Below, in pieces: positions 1 through 9,222 of a DNA stretch of 47,841 bases; position 1 is the first letter of the stretch, and every line of letters starts with the position of its first letter. A program made the position numbers and the translations under genes. Below the pieces are notes generated by a model, which worked only from the letters and a program-made list of their open reading frames with translations, did no database searches and was not told where the DNA came from. This DNA is from Clostridia bacterium (GTDB lineage Bacteria; Bacillota; Clostridia; TANB77; CAG-508), in contig JAAWKD010000018.1 in NCBI GenBank assembly GCA_022797215.1, forward strand, positions 1 through 47,841, read 5' to 3'.

Positions 1-204
1 CTTGTCTTTTGCTTCTTGGGCTTTCTTAAAAATACTGTTATCTCCCATGACATACATGATTGTGATTCCTGCTAATATCAAAAGAACCACAATGGTTACA
101 ACTAAAGCTACTAATGTTATTCCTCTTGTTGCTATTTCGTTTCTTACAGCCAAAATACCTTTTAACTTATTTCGATTAGTATGATTAGATAATTCTTTTT
201 TCAT
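1..204 (-). CDS. Prepilin-like protein with type IV pilin N-terminus (partial, runs off the window)
   Basis: The minus-strand frame from ATG at 204-202 stays open to base 1, giving the first 68 residues. After a basic leader of about 27 residues comes RGITLVALVVTIVVLLILAG, a hydrophobic helix of the class III signal/pilin N-terminal type. Many clostridial prepilin-like proteins carry the same GITL(V/I)ALVVTI signature. An AAGGAG box (216-221, minus) precedes the start. Residues after the helix (NSIFKKAQEAKDK) match the usual pilin alpha-helix stalk. A TTGACA at 339-344 followed by a TAAAAT-like box about 19 nt later could be its promoter, divergent from the gene at 558. The C-terminal domain lies outside the window, so major pilin, minor pilin and pseudopilin cannot be told apart. 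Confidence 0.75.
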   Translation of the reverse strand, partial: MKKELSNHTNRNKLKGILAVRNEIATRGITLVALVVTIVVLLILAGITIMYVMGDNSIFKKAQEAKDK

Positions 205-414
205 TCCTTCGTACACTCCTTATCTTATTCTTCTGTATATTATTCTCTACCATTTTTACAGTCCTATTCATAATTCCTATAAATTTTATTACGATAGTTT
301 TAAATATACATATATTTTAACAATATATATCTTAAATTGTCAATATTTTTCTCTAGTTTGTTATTCTTTTTTGGTTTACATACAAAGAATTTGCTTTAGC
401 TTTTTTAGTATAAT

Positions 415-443
415 TTGCCACCTATCGCGATTTGTGGTATAAT
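415..443 (+). promoter_or_regulatory. SigmaA-type promoter of the copper-amine-oxidase-like gene
   Basis: TTGCCA at 415-420 and TATAAT at 438-443 are separated by exactly 17 bp, about 115 bp upstream of the ATG at 558. This leaves a leader of roughly 105 nt. Confidence 0.75.
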
Positions 444-451
444 ATAGATAT

Positions 452-501
452 AATGTCAATTGACATTTTTTGAGATTCCATGTAAAAAGCAATTGCTTTT
501 T
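452..501 (+). promoter_or_regulatory. Two perfect palindromes in the 5' leader, each centred on CAATTG
   Basis: AATGTCAATTGACATT (452-467) and AAAAAGCAATTGCTTTTT (484-501) are both perfect inverted repeats with the same CAATTG centre. They lie just after the predicted transcription start of the 558 gene. They could be operators for a dimeric repressor, or short hairpins with U-runs that attenuate transcription. The sequence alone does not decide. Confidence 0.45.
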
Positions 502-557
502 ATGTGTTTTTACATATACAAACTCACACAACATTTTATTTTTGGAGGTTCTTCATC

Positions 558-1586
558 ATGAAAAAACGGCATCTTTTGGCATCCCTCTTGGCACTTCTGT
601 TTATGGTTTCGGCTTTGCCGATTACCGCAGGTGCCTACTACCGCGACACTGTGCACATCTATGTGGACGATAACATCATCGATGATGTTAACGCCTACCT
701 GGACCACAATGGCGACATCCGCGTTTCTTCTTCGGTGGATCTGCTTGGGATCTTCCCGAAAGAGTTAAACGGTGTAGTCATTGCCTACGATCCCGACGAA
801 GGCATCCTTGTCGAGAAGTATATCAAGGATTTTGGCTACTCTTATGAGTTCCGAAACTACAACCTTTATATCTACACTGGCAAGGATTCGCAAAATCCTG
901 GGAACAACCAGCTTCCTGGGGTCACACACAAACCTGGTATTGGTCAAATTCCTGGTTTCAACCAGATTCCTGACACCAACGAGACTACCAATATCTACAT
1001 CAATGGTGTCCCCACATCTACTGGCAACCTTGTTCCTATTACCATCGGCAATACAACCTTCTACTTCAGCGAAGATTTTGGCAAGGACCATCTGACCATT
1101 ACCTATTCCAAGGGAACCACTACTACTATCACCAATTCTGATGGCATCAATGTCGGCACTTCCACCGAGAAGTTCGGCTACACCATCACTTATACTGAAA
1201 ACGGCATTTACATCAACAATGATGGAAATTCGCCCATCCAGGTTTTGGTAGATGGAAAAGCAGTTCAGTTCCCCAATCAGCAACCGGTTATTGTTGACGG
1301 ACGGACATTGGTTCCTATACGCGCCATTGCAGAAGCAATTGGATGCAAAGTAGATTGGGACGCCGAGTACAACCGTGTCATTATCACAAAAAATAACGAC
1401 ACTATGCTTCTTTGGATTAACAGTACTAGTTACTGGGTTAATGGCACCTATTATGAGACCGATGTTTCTCCTCAGATTATCAACGGCAGCACCATGGTCC
1501 CCATCCGCTTCCTTGGTGAAGCATTTGGCTTCACTGTTGATTACGAAAGCGGTGATGTCCAAACCATCAAACTGAGTTCGCGGTAA
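558..1586 (+). CDS. Secreted protein with C-terminal copper-amine-oxidase-N-like domain
   Basis: The start at 558 is chosen over an earlier in-frame ATG because GGAGG lies at 544-548 and a signal peptide follows directly (MKKRHLLASLLALLFMVSALPITAGA). The middle has a Gly/Pro/Asn/Gln-rich linker with repeated PG/P-D turns (GVTHKPGIGQIPGFNQIPDT). The last ~110 residues carry the paired (V/I)xGRTLVPIRAIAEAIG and GSTMVPIRFLGEAFGF motifs of the copper amine oxidase N-terminal-like domain. That domain is common in secreted clostridial proteins as a wall- or ligand-binding module and is not an oxidase by itself. Codon use is clearly GC-richer than in neighbouring genes (many GCC, ATC, TTC, GGC), which suggests a different origin or expression class. 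It stands alone between its own promoter and terminator. Confidence 0.8.
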   Translation: MKKRHLLASLLALLFMVSALPITAGAYYRDTVHIYVDDNIIDDVNAYLDHNGDIRVSSSVDLLGIFPKELNGVVIAYDPDEGILVEKYIKDFGYSYEFRNYNLYIYTGKDSQNPGNNQLPGVTHKPGIGQIPGFNQIPDTNETTNIYINGVPTSTGNLVPITIGNTTFYFSEDFGKDHLTITYSKGTTTTITNSDGINVGTSTEKFGYTITYTENGIYINNDGNSPIQVLVDGKAVQFPNQQPVIVDGRTLVPIRAIAEAIGCKVDWDAEYNRVIITKNNDTMLLWINSTSYWVNGTYYETDVSPQIINGSTMVPIRFLGEAFGFTVDYESGDVQTIKLSSR

Positions 1587-1633
1587 ACGTTACCCGTTCG
1601 TGAATTTGTATACCTTGGCTCTAGTATAGAACC

Positions 1634-1668
1634 AACCACCCCTTCAGTGTTTAACTGATGGGGTGGTT
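1634..1668 (+). terminator. Hairpin terminator after the 558 gene
   Basis: AACCACCCC (1634-1642) pairs with GGGGTGGTT (1660-1668), and an inner TCAGT/ACTGA pair extends the stem. The T-tract after it is weak (TATTAGATT). Confidence 0.7.
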
Positions 1669-1740
1669 TATTAGATTAGCAATACGAGCAAGAGTAAATA
1701 CATGTAATTTTTACAATTCAGCTTAGCGAAATTGTAAGCT

Positions 1741-2530
1741 CTAATTGCACTTTCCTCTTACATATTCATAAATCATAATACTAGCTGCAACAGATGCATT
1801 TAAACTTTCTGTTTTTCCGAAGCATTGGAATTTTCACCTTTATATCTGCCATATCTTGAATTTCTTTTGAAACTCCTTTTGACTCATTTCCAATTATAAT
1901 CACCTTTTTATGATATTCTATATTGTAAATACTTTGGTTAGCCTCTAATGATGTTGCCATTACTTCAAATTTATGCTTTTTAACAGTTTGCAGAGTTTTT
2001 TGTAACTTGTCTGTTGTGATAATATTCATTCTAAAAATAGCTCCCATAGTAGAGCGTACCACTTTTGGATTGTATGGATCTGCACAATCTGTAGTTAATA
2101 TAATCTGCTTTAAATTAGCACTATCTGCAGTTCTTAAAATAGTACCTAAATTTCCTGGGTCTTGAATTCCATCTAAAGCTAAAATAATGTCTTCACTATA
2201 GTCAATGTTTTCACTATTATCTCCTTTTTCTACTACTGCTAATATTCCTTGTGGATTCACAACATCTGTAATACTTTGAAATAGCTTTTTAGTAACATAT
2301 ATGCAGTTATATTTTGCAATTCCATATAAAAGACTTTGTTCTATACTTCCATCACTATCGCAATCTTCACAAACGACTATCATTTTTATGGTTACATTTT
2401 CTTCAATTGCCTCTTTGACTAATTTAATTCCTTCTACTAAATACTCCTTTGTTTCGTCTCGGAATTTTTTGTCTTTTAGCTTTTTAATATATTTTATTTG
2501 CTCATTGTCTTTACTCGAAATAATTTGCAT
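1741..2530 (-). pseudogene. TrmH/SpoU family RNA 2'-O-methyltransferase, frameshifted near the C-terminus
   Basis: Start at 2530 (MQIISSKDNEQIKYI) is chosen because AAAAGGAGTGACAAA precedes it; an earlier in-frame ATG at 2566 has no such support. The protein has the SPOUT methyltransferase signature: an N-terminal substrate-binding domain, then LALDGIQDPGNLGTILRTAD (motif 1) and VIIIGNESKGVS (motif 2). After KIPM the frame is lost and the ORF ends at 1781 with a nonsense tail. Shifting by one base at about 1817-1821 restores GKTESLNASVAASIMIYEYV and a stop at 1741-1743, which is the expected motif 3 forming the SAM-binding knot. The bases between ATG and GGA are CTTC where one codon (Pro) is expected. 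Either one base was gained or the assembly has an error. The family modifies 23S rRNA or tRNA ribose. It lies 26 nt downstream of mfd and is probably co-transcribed. Confidence 0.85.
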
Positions 2531-2556
2531 TTTGTCACTCCTTTTCTCGAATTCAT

Positions 2557-5500
2557 TTATGCACATAATATTAAGAACTCTTTTACTTTGCCAATAATCT
2601 CCTTTTCTGTACGTTTCCCAACCTTAAAAGTAACATATGGCTCAATTCCTTTTGAAAAACGGATTGCAATACCATATTGTTCATACAATTTTTCCATTTT
2701 TTCTGGTGACATAGATTCCCTTGTAAAATAGAAAACAATACTTTCTGGTCTTTGTGAAATCTTAGTTGTACCTACTTTTCTTGCTAATTCTTTTATTCTT
2801 GCAATTTCTAATAAATTTTCAAGTTCTACTGGTAATTTTCCATAACGGTCAATTACTTCATCTACTACATTTTGAATATCTTCTTCTGTTCTACATAAAG
2901 CAATATTTTGATAAATTTCAATCTTTTGACTGCTATTATCTATAAAACTATCTGGAATATAGCTAGAAACAGATAAGTCAATTTGTACATCTTGTTCTTC
3001 TCTTATCTCTATTCCTTGCATGTTTTTAATAACTTCATCTAATAGTTTGCAATATGTATCATATCCAACTTGCTCCATATGACCATGTTGCATTTCTCCT
3101 AGCATACTTCCTGCTCCACGAATTTCTAAATCTCGCATAGCAATTTTAAATCCTGATCCAAACTCTGTAAATTCCTTAATTGCCTTTAATCTTTTGTCTG
3201 CTACTTCTGATAATAGCTTATCTCTTCTATACATAATGTAAGAATAGGCTTGTTTTTCTCCTCTTCCTACTCTTCCTCTGATTTGGTATAACTGTGCTAA
3301 ACCTAGTCTATCTGCATTTTCTACAATAATTGTATTAGCATTAGGAATATCAATTCCAGATTCTAAAATAGTGGTACATACTAATACGTTTATTTCTTTT
3401 TTGATAAAGCTTTCCATAATTTCTTCTAACTCTCTACCAGACATTTGCCCATGAGCAAAACCTACTTTTGTCTCTGGAATTAAATTTGAAATCTCCGATG
3501 CTTTTTTCTCAATGCCTTCCACTTGATTATATAAATAAAAAATTTGTCCGTCTCTTTCTAACTCTTTTGTAATTGCTTCTTGGACAACTTCCTTGTCATA
3601 TTCTAACACATAAGTCTGTACAGGTTTTCTATTATGCGGTGGTTCATAGATAACTGACATATCTCTTACTCCCACAATGGACATATGAAGAGTTCTAGGA
3701 ATTGGCGTTGCAGTCATAGTTAATACATCTACATTATTTTTTAGCTGTTTAATTCTCTCTTTATCTTTTACTCCAAAGCGGTGCTCCTCATCTATAATTA
3801 ATAGTCCTAAATCTTTAAAAATAACATCTTGGCTCAAGAGTCTATGTGTTCCAACAATAACATCAATTTCGCCTAATTTTAGCTTTTTGACAATTTCGTT
3901 TTGCTCCTTTTTACTTCTAAAACGGTTCAGTAGTTCCACCTTCATAGCAAATTCGCCCATTCTTGTTTTAAATTCTTCATATTGTTGATTTGCCAAGATA
4001 GTGGTTGGAACTAAATACGCTACTTGTTTTTGATCCATGACAGCTTTAAAAGCTGCACGAATAGCCACTTCCGTTTTTCCATATCCTACATCTCCGCAAA
4101 GAAGCCTATCCATAGGTATATCTTTTTCCATGTCCTTTTTTACTTCTTCAATACATCTTAATTGGTCATCTGTTTCACGGTATGGAAAACTATCTTCAAA
4201 TTGTCTTTGCCAAGGTGTATCTGGTGCATAGCTGTATCCTTTTACTTTTTGCCTTTTTGCATACAATTCTACTAAATCTTTTGCAATTTCTTCTAAGTGC
4301 TTTTTAACTTTACTTGTAGTTGCGCTCCACTCTTTTCCACCTAATTTATTTAATTTAGGACTAGCTGACTCTCCACCGCCAATATATTTCCTAACGGTAT
4401 CTAAATTACTAGTTGGAACATAGAGCATATCATCATTTCTATATTGAATTTTGATATAATCTTTTGTAATGTTATCTGCTGTAATTGTATTAACACCTAC
4501 AAATTGCCCAATACCATGTGTTTGATGAACTACCAAATCACCTTGTTTTAAATCTGCAAATACTATTTTCTCGGCTTGCTTAAAATGATTCGTCATTTTC
4601 TTTCTTTTGGGCTGTACTTCAAAACTGCCCTCCATACTAATTACAACTAAACCAATATCCACATTTTCAAAACCACTTGATAGTCCACCTAAAGTAACAA
4701 CAATTTCACCTTGCTTTAGCTCTTCTTTTATAGCTATTCCCTGTTTGCCTTCTGATACTTGATTTTCTTGTAAACTAGATACATTGCGATAATTCATTTC
4801 ATGTTCTTTTAAAATGTCACATACTTTCTTGCTATTCAATTCATTTCCTGTTAATAAAATAACTTTTTTGTTTTCCTTTTGATAAACTTTTAAGTCTGAA
4901 AGTAGCATTTCTAGTTCTAAATTATGAAAGTGAATTTCTCTTGTATCAAAGTAAAACTTCGTTATATTCTTTAAAATATCATTTTGCTCTAAGTATAGTA
5001 TTTGTTTTTGTTTCAAGTTATATTCAAAATTACTCATATTTTGAATAGCCTCTGGTACAAATCTCTCTTTTTCAATTAAAGAATCTATCAAATGGTTATT
5101 CTCTAATATAATATTTTCTTGTCTTTGATTAATCTTAGAATTTTCGTCTAATATGAGTAAATATTCTTCTGATAAATACCCTAAAAAATTTTCTTGTTTT
5201 TCATAAAATTGATTAAAATATTTGTCTATCTTGCTAGCATAACTACCTTGTTCTATAAACTCTATGTCTTCTTTTTCTTCTGGATATTTTGCTTTTATTT
5301 TATTTATTGCTTGTTTAACATCTTTTACTAATAACTCATGTGCTGGAAAAATAGTAATATTTTTTAGCATTTCTGTTGACCTTTGAGAAGATAGTTTAAA
5401 ATATCTAATAGAATCTACCTCATCTCCCCAAAACTCAATTCTTACTCCTATATTTTCTGATAGGCCAACATCTAAAATCCCACCACGAATCGAAAATTGC

Positions 5501-6012
5501 CCTTTGTTTTCTACTAATTCATTACGTTCGTAACCTAGCTCTACTAAGGTTGTTTTTAACTTTTCTAAAGAATATAGCTTGCCTACTGTAAACTCTACCA
5601 TATCTTGATAAAGTTCTTGTTTCGAAATTACATTTTGCATAATGGCTTCAATAGTAGTCACAACTATCATTGGCCTTTTTTCCTTTTGAGCTAGCATCAT
5701 CTTGTTGATTACTGTAATTCTTTCATATGGTAGGTCTTTACTTTGTGCTACATAATCATAAGCTGCAATTTCTCTTTTTGGAAAATACCAAGCTTGCTGT
5801 CCAAACTTATGAATGTCTTCACATATTTTTTTGGCTTGTATTTCATTATATGTGACCAAACAAATTGGCTTTTGTAATTCTTGATATAATGCAACAATTG
5901 TATGTACTTTTTCTACGTCAACTAAGCCCGATAAAGCTATCGGGCCATTCTTCTTTATAATTGTTTCTGTTACTTCTTGAAATTTCTTTGATTTTATTAA
6001 CTCTTGTATCAT
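2557..6012 (-). CDS. mfd: Transcription-repair coupling factor Mfd
   Basis: The 1151 residues are full length for Mfd. The order is UvrB-homology region (N-terminal ~350 residues), CarD-like RNA-polymerase-interacting domain (GDLVVHQTHGIGQFVG), then the superfamily 2 translocase. That part has Walker A GDVGYGKTEVAIRA near residue 640, a DEEHRFG box near 737, TMTATPIPRTL, and a C-terminal helicase with QIRGRVGRG. The C-terminal TRCF domain follows (YGKLPVELENLLEIARIKELA). Mfd removes RNA polymerase stalled at DNA lesions and recruits UvrA. The start ATG at 6012 opens directly with a short helix and the usual N-terminus. It is probably co-transcribed with the methyltransferase gene downstream. 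Confidence 0.97.
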   Translation of the reverse strand: MIQELIKSKKFQEVTETIIKKNGPIALSGLVDVEKVHTIVALYQELQKPICLVTYNEIQAKKICEDIHKFGQQAWYFPKREIAAYDYVAQSKDLPYERITVINKMMLAQKEKRPMIVVTTIEAIMQNVISKQELYQDMVEFTVGKLYSLEKLKTTLVELGYERNELVENKGQFSIRGGILDVGLSENIGVRIEFWGDEVDSIRYFKLSSQRSTEMLKNITIFPAHELLVKDVKQAINKIKAKYPEEKEDIEFIEQGSYASKIDKYFNQFYEKQENFLGYLSEEYLLILDENSKINQRQENIILENNHLIDSLIEKERFVPEAIQNMSNFEYNLKQKQILYLEQNDILKNITKFYFDTREIHFHNLELEMLLSDLKVYQKENKKVILLTGNELNSKKVCDILKEHEMNYRNVSSLQENQVSEGKQGIAIKEELKQGEIVVTLGGLSSGFENVDIGLVVISMEGSFEVQPKRKKMTNHFKQAEKIVFADLKQGDLVVHQTHGIGQFVGVNTITADNITKDYIKIQYRNDDMLYVPTSNLDTVRKYIGGGESASPKLNKLGGKEWSATTSKVKKHLEEIAKDLVELYAKRQKVKGYSYAPDTPWQRQFEDSFPYRETDDQLRCIEEVKKDMEKDIPMDRLLCGDVGYGKTEVAIRAAFKAVMDQKQVAYLVPTTILANQQYEEFKTRMGEFAMKVELLNRFRSKKEQNEIVKKLKLGEIDVIVGTHRLLSQDVIFKDLGLLIIDEEHRFGVKDKERIKQLKNNVDVLTMTATPIPRTLHMSIVGVRDMSVIYEPPHNRKPVQTYVLEYDKEVVQEAITKELERDGQIFYLYNQVEGIEKKASEISNLIPETKVGFAHGQMSGRELEEIMESFIKKEINVLVCTTILESGIDIPNANTIIVENADRLGLAQLYQIRGRVGRGEKQAYSYIMYRRDKLLSEVADKRLKAIKEFTEFGSGFKIAMRDLEIRGAGSMLGEMQHGHMEQVGYDTYCKLLDEVIKNMQGIEIREEQDVQIDLSVSSYIPDSFIDNSSQKIEIYQNIALCRTEEDIQNVVDEVIDRYGKLPVELENLLEIARIKELARKVGTTKISQRPESIVFYFTRESMSPEKMEKLYEQYGIAIRFSKGIEPYVTFKVGKRTEKEIIGKVKEFLILCA

Positions 6013-6105
6013 TTGAATTTCCTTTTTGTTAATTGATACTAGTAAAAGTATATCAGTTTTTAGTTAAATTATCAATCATTTTGTTTTAATGCGTATAAAA
6101 ATTTT

Positions 6106-6139
6106 AAAGCACGTCTCACATTTGTGCAAGACGTGCTTT
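6106..6139 (-). terminator. Strong hairpin terminator after spoIIID
   Basis: AAAGCACGTCT (6106-6116) pairs perfectly with AGACGTGCTTT (6129-6139). Read on the minus strand, the stem is followed by TAAAATTTTTATA. It lies between the spoIIID stop and the mfd start. Confidence 0.8.
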
Positions 6140-6149
6140 AAGTGTTTTC

Positions 6150-6398
6150 TTATTTCAGATGCTTCCTCCTTGTATCTTCTCCTCCCCGAAGATGCCTCTC
6201 AGCTTTATTTTTATCAATCACTTTCCGAACTTGTATATACAAGTGGTAGTTCCAGAATTCCAGCCGTTCAGTCACATCTTTATGAACCGTAGACTTACTG
6301 ATTCCCTTCGCTTCTGCTACTTGTCTTATCGTACATTGATTTTCAGCAATGTACCTACCTACATCCTGGCACCGTTCTCCTAGTCTACTTCGCATCAT
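6150..6398 (-). CDS. spoIIID: Sporulation transcriptional regulator SpoIIID
   Basis: The 82 residues match SpoIIID along the whole length: a helix-turn-helix (CTIRQVAEAKGISKSTVHKD) followed by the diagnostic VRKVIDKNKAERHLRGGEDT and a basic C-terminal tail (RRKHLK). SpoIIID is the mother-cell DNA-binding protein that switches the sigmaE regulon toward sigmaK. AAAGGGGG precedes two possible ATGs (6398 and 6395); either may be used. Upstream there is an extended -10 box (TGATATAAT, minus strand) and a CTTGGC-TT-GCCAAG palindrome at 6420-6433. This gene is the firmest evidence that the organism forms spores. Its GC content is higher than its neighbours', as often seen for conserved short genes. 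Confidence 0.95.
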   Translation of the reverse strand: MMRSRLGERCQDVGRYIAENQCTIRQVAEAKGISKSTVHKDVTERLEFWNYHLYIQVRKVIDKNKAERHLRGGEDTRRKHLK

Positions 6399-6419
6399 AA
6401 GAACCCCCTTTGTAAATTC

Positions 6420-6433
6420 CTTGGCTTGCCAAG
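6420..6433. promoter_or_regulatory. CTTGGCTTGCCAAG palindrome in the spoIIID leader
   Basis: A 14-bp inverted repeat (6-bp arms, 2-bp centre) lies about 25 bp upstream of the spoIIID start, just after an extended -10 sequence on the minus strand. The position suits an operator or a small leader hairpin. No known binding protein is recognised. Confidence 0.35.
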
Positions 6434-6475
6434 TCTGTCTTTATTATATCACACATCTTTCATGCTTTCTACCCC

Positions 6476-9094
6476 TTATAGCCATTCTCCATATTTTTTG
6501 ATATATTCTTTCTTTACAATGCTTGCAATAAAACAATATAAAATAGGAACCCCTATAATAATCATTAAAATATATTTCATAGGAATAGCTGTTAAACCTA
6601 GTAATGCTCCTAATGGAGTAAAAGGTACAGCAATTGCAATTAAACTTAGTAAGGCTGATGTTGCGTATACTGCATAAGATGCATTACTTTGAATAAATGG
6701 TATCTTAGCTGTTCTAATAATATGCAAGCCTACCAAATTGGAAACTACTCCGTAAGAAAACCAAATAGATTGAAAAACTGCTGCTTCTCTAATCTCAAAT
6801 CCAAACCATAAAGCAGCAAAAATAAATAAGTCAAATATAGAACTAGTTGGTCCCATCCATAACATAAAGTGTTTTATACTATTCATGCTCCACCTTTTAG
6901 GTTTTTGCAAATATTCATGGTCTACATGGTCATAGGGAAGCGACAATTGACCAATATCATATAATAAACTTTGTACTAATAACTGAATAGGCGTAATTGG
7001 AAAAAATGGTAAGAAAATGCTCGCAATTAAAATGGACAATACCTCTCCGAAATTAAAGCTTACCGCCATTTTAATATATTTTAATAAATTTCCAAAAGTC
7101 TTTCTGCCCTCTATCACTCCATCTGTTAATACATTTAGATTTTTCTTTAATAAAATAATATCTGCCGTTTCTTTAGTAATATCTACTGCTGTGTCTACAG
7201 AAATTCCTACTTCTGCATTATTAATAGATGGTGCATCATTAATTCCATCCCCCATATATCCTACAATATTTCCTTGTTCTTTTAAAACTCGTACAATTCT
7301 TGCCTTTTGAATTGGTGAAAGTTTTGCAAGTACATTTGTCTTTTTCAAAAGTCTTGCTAATGCTGTATCAGATAATTTATCAATCTTGCTCCCTAATACA
7401 ATTTTATCTGTATTAATATCTACTTTTTTACAAATTGCTTTTGTTACATATTCATTATCCCCTGTTAATACCATAACTCGAATTCCATCACGATTCAATC
7501 TTGCAATTTCATCTTTTGCACTTTTTTTAGGCGGATCTAGAAAGCCTACAAAACCAATAAGAGTCATTTTCTCTTCATCTTTTCTAGAAAAACTCTTATT
7601 CTCATTTATTCTTTTTGTACAAACTGCAATTACTCTTAGTCCTCCCTCATTTAGTTCTCTAGTCATTTGTTTTATTTTAGCTTTTACTTCTCCTACCATA
7701 GGCTTTATTTCATCTTGCTCTAATACTTGCGTACAAATACCTAAGATTTCCTCTACGGCCCCCTTGGTAATCATTATCATTTGGTTTTCCTTATTCCCCT
7801 TTGGGGCTAAAATAACAGAAAGTCTCCTTCTAGAAAAATCAAAAGGTACTTCATCCATTTTAACATATTCTTCTGCAATCTTTTGAAGTCCACTTTCTGT
7901 TACTCTTTTAATAACTGCTTCATCAATATTTCCTCTTAAGCCAGTTTGAAAATACGAATTTAAAAAAGTCGTTTCTAAAACTTTGTTATCTTCTTCTCCC
8001 TCAAGATCTAAATACTTTTCTAATACAATATCATCTTGTGTTAGAGTCCCTGTTTTATCTGTACATAGAATATTCATTGCTCCAAAAGATTGGATACTAT
8101 CTAGCTTCTTGACAATTGTTTTTTTATGAGACATATTCACCGCCCCTTTTGCCAAACTAGAAGATAGAATCACTGGTAGCAATAGTGGCGTAATTCCTAT
8201 GGCAATTGCTACTGCGAAAGTAAAAGCAGTTAGTGTATCATGTTTAAAACTATTGACTAAGAATGTAATTGGAATTAAAACAAGCATAAAACGAATTAGT
8301 AGCTTACTAACACTTTCCATCCCTTTTTGAAAACTCGTTTTTGGCTTTCCTTGCTCTATACTCTGTGCTATTTTTCCAAAATACGTATCATCTGCAATCC
8401 TAAAAACAATTCCTTTTCCTGTACCACTCATCACATTAGTACCCATAAAGCAAATTGTATCTAAATCTGTAATATCTTCTATTATTTTATTTTCTGTATT
8501 TGCTACTTTTCTTACACTATCAGATTCTCCTGTTAAAGAAGACTGCACCACATATAAATCTTTTTGCTCTACAATTCTTAAATCTGCTGGAATAAGCTCC
8601 CCTGCTGATAACAGCACTACATCTCCTATTGTAATTTCATCTAAGTATACCTTTTCTTCTTTTCCATTTCTTAATACTGTTGTTTTTACAGCTACTAATT
8701 TCTTTAACTTCTCTGCCGCTTTATTAGACTTAAATACCTCAAAAAACTCTAAAAATGTACTAATCAAAACAAGAGCTAATACTACTACCAAATTAGCGTA
8801 ACTAGGCGTTTCTGGCAAAATCACATCAATATATAATAGTACAAAAGCAATTCCTAATAAAATTAAGTTGAAAGGACTTGAAAAGCTCTGCCATAAATAA
8901 TGATACCATTTTTTAGGCTTAGCTTGCTTCATTTGGTTTTTACCATACTTTTCTTGTCTTTTTATTACCTCTTCCTTTTCTAATCCATCTACTGACAATT
9001 GGTTTTTCTCTAGAAATTCCTTTACACTACTGTTGTTTACTTCTCCATAAACCTTTTGAACATCAATTCTCTCTTCTAGTTCTAATTTGGACAT
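6476..9094 (-). CDS. mgtA: Magnesium-translocating P-type ATPase (MgtA-like, P3B)
   Basis: 872 residues, normal for MgtA/MgtB. Visible parts in order: N-terminal cation ATPase domain; TGES of the actuator domain near residue 183; the phosphorylation site DKTGTLT near 345; GDGINDAP near 615; and a C-terminal membrane region. LLVQSLLYDIGQLSLPYDHVD is the signature that separates Mg2+ importers from Ca2+ pumps. It imports Mg2+ at the cost of ATP when Mg2+ is scarce. AAAAAAGGAG precedes the ATG. The 128-bp upstream gap is too short for a full M-box riboswitch and none is seen. It stands alone between spoIIID and the divergent ylbJ. Confidence 0.93.
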   Translation of the reverse strand: MSKLELEERIDVQKVYGEVNNSSVKEFLEKNQLSVDGLEKEEVIKRQEKYGKNQMKQAKPKKWYHYLWQSFSSPFNLILLGIAFVLLYIDVILPETPSYANLVVVLALVLISTFLEFFEVFKSNKAAEKLKKLVAVKTTVLRNGKEEKVYLDEITIGDVVLLSAGELIPADLRIVEQKDLYVVQSSLTGESDSVRKVANTENKIIEDITDLDTICFMGTNVMSGTGKGIVFRIADDTYFGKIAQSIEQGKPKTSFQKGMESVSKLLIRFMLVLIPITFLVNSFKHDTLTAFTFAVAIAIGITPLLLPVILSSSLAKGAVNMSHKKTIVKKLDSIQSFGAMNILCTDKTGTLTQDDIVLEKYLDLEGEEDNKVLETTFLNSYFQTGLRGNIDEAVIKRVTESGLQKIAEEYVKMDEVPFDFSRRRLSVILAPKGNKENQMIMITKGAVEEILGICTQVLEQDEIKPMVGEVKAKIKQMTRELNEGGLRVIAVCTKRINENKSFSRKDEEKMTLIGFVGFLDPPKKSAKDEIARLNRDGIRVMVLTGDNEYVTKAICKKVDINTDKIVLGSKIDKLSDTALARLLKKTNVLAKLSPIQKARIVRVLKEQGNIVGYMGDGINDAPSINNAEVGISVDTAVDITKETADIILLKKNLNVLTDGVIEGRKTFGNLLKYIKMAVSFNFGEVLSILIASIFLPFFPITPIQLLVQSLLYDIGQLSLPYDHVDHEYLQKPKRWSMNSIKHFMLWMGPTSSIFDLFIFAALWFGFEIREAAVFQSIWFSYGVVSNLVGLHIIRTAKIPFIQSNASYAVYATSALLSLIAIAVPFTPLGALLGLTAIPMKYILMIIIGVPILYCFIASIVKKEYIKKYGEWL

Positions 9095-9222
9095 AATTTT
9101 CTCCTTTTTTGCATATAGTTATTCTTAAGTTATATTGTGTTACTTTTTTCAAGTTTTATACACTTTTCAGGTGATGTCAGTTTGGAGGCACAACTTATAT
9201 TTTCTAAATTAAGGAGTCAACT

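Noticed and set aside
765..1562. 265-residue open frame on the minus strand within the secreted copper-amine-oxidase-like gene
   Set aside because: It has no ribosome site. It arises from the GC-richer codon use of the plus-strand gene, which has a signal peptide and a known domain.
9095..9222. Possible Mg2+ riboswitch (M-box) before mgtA
   Set aside because: The gap is only 128 bp, no stacked-helix pattern or terminator is visible, and it is shared with the divergent ylbJ promoter.
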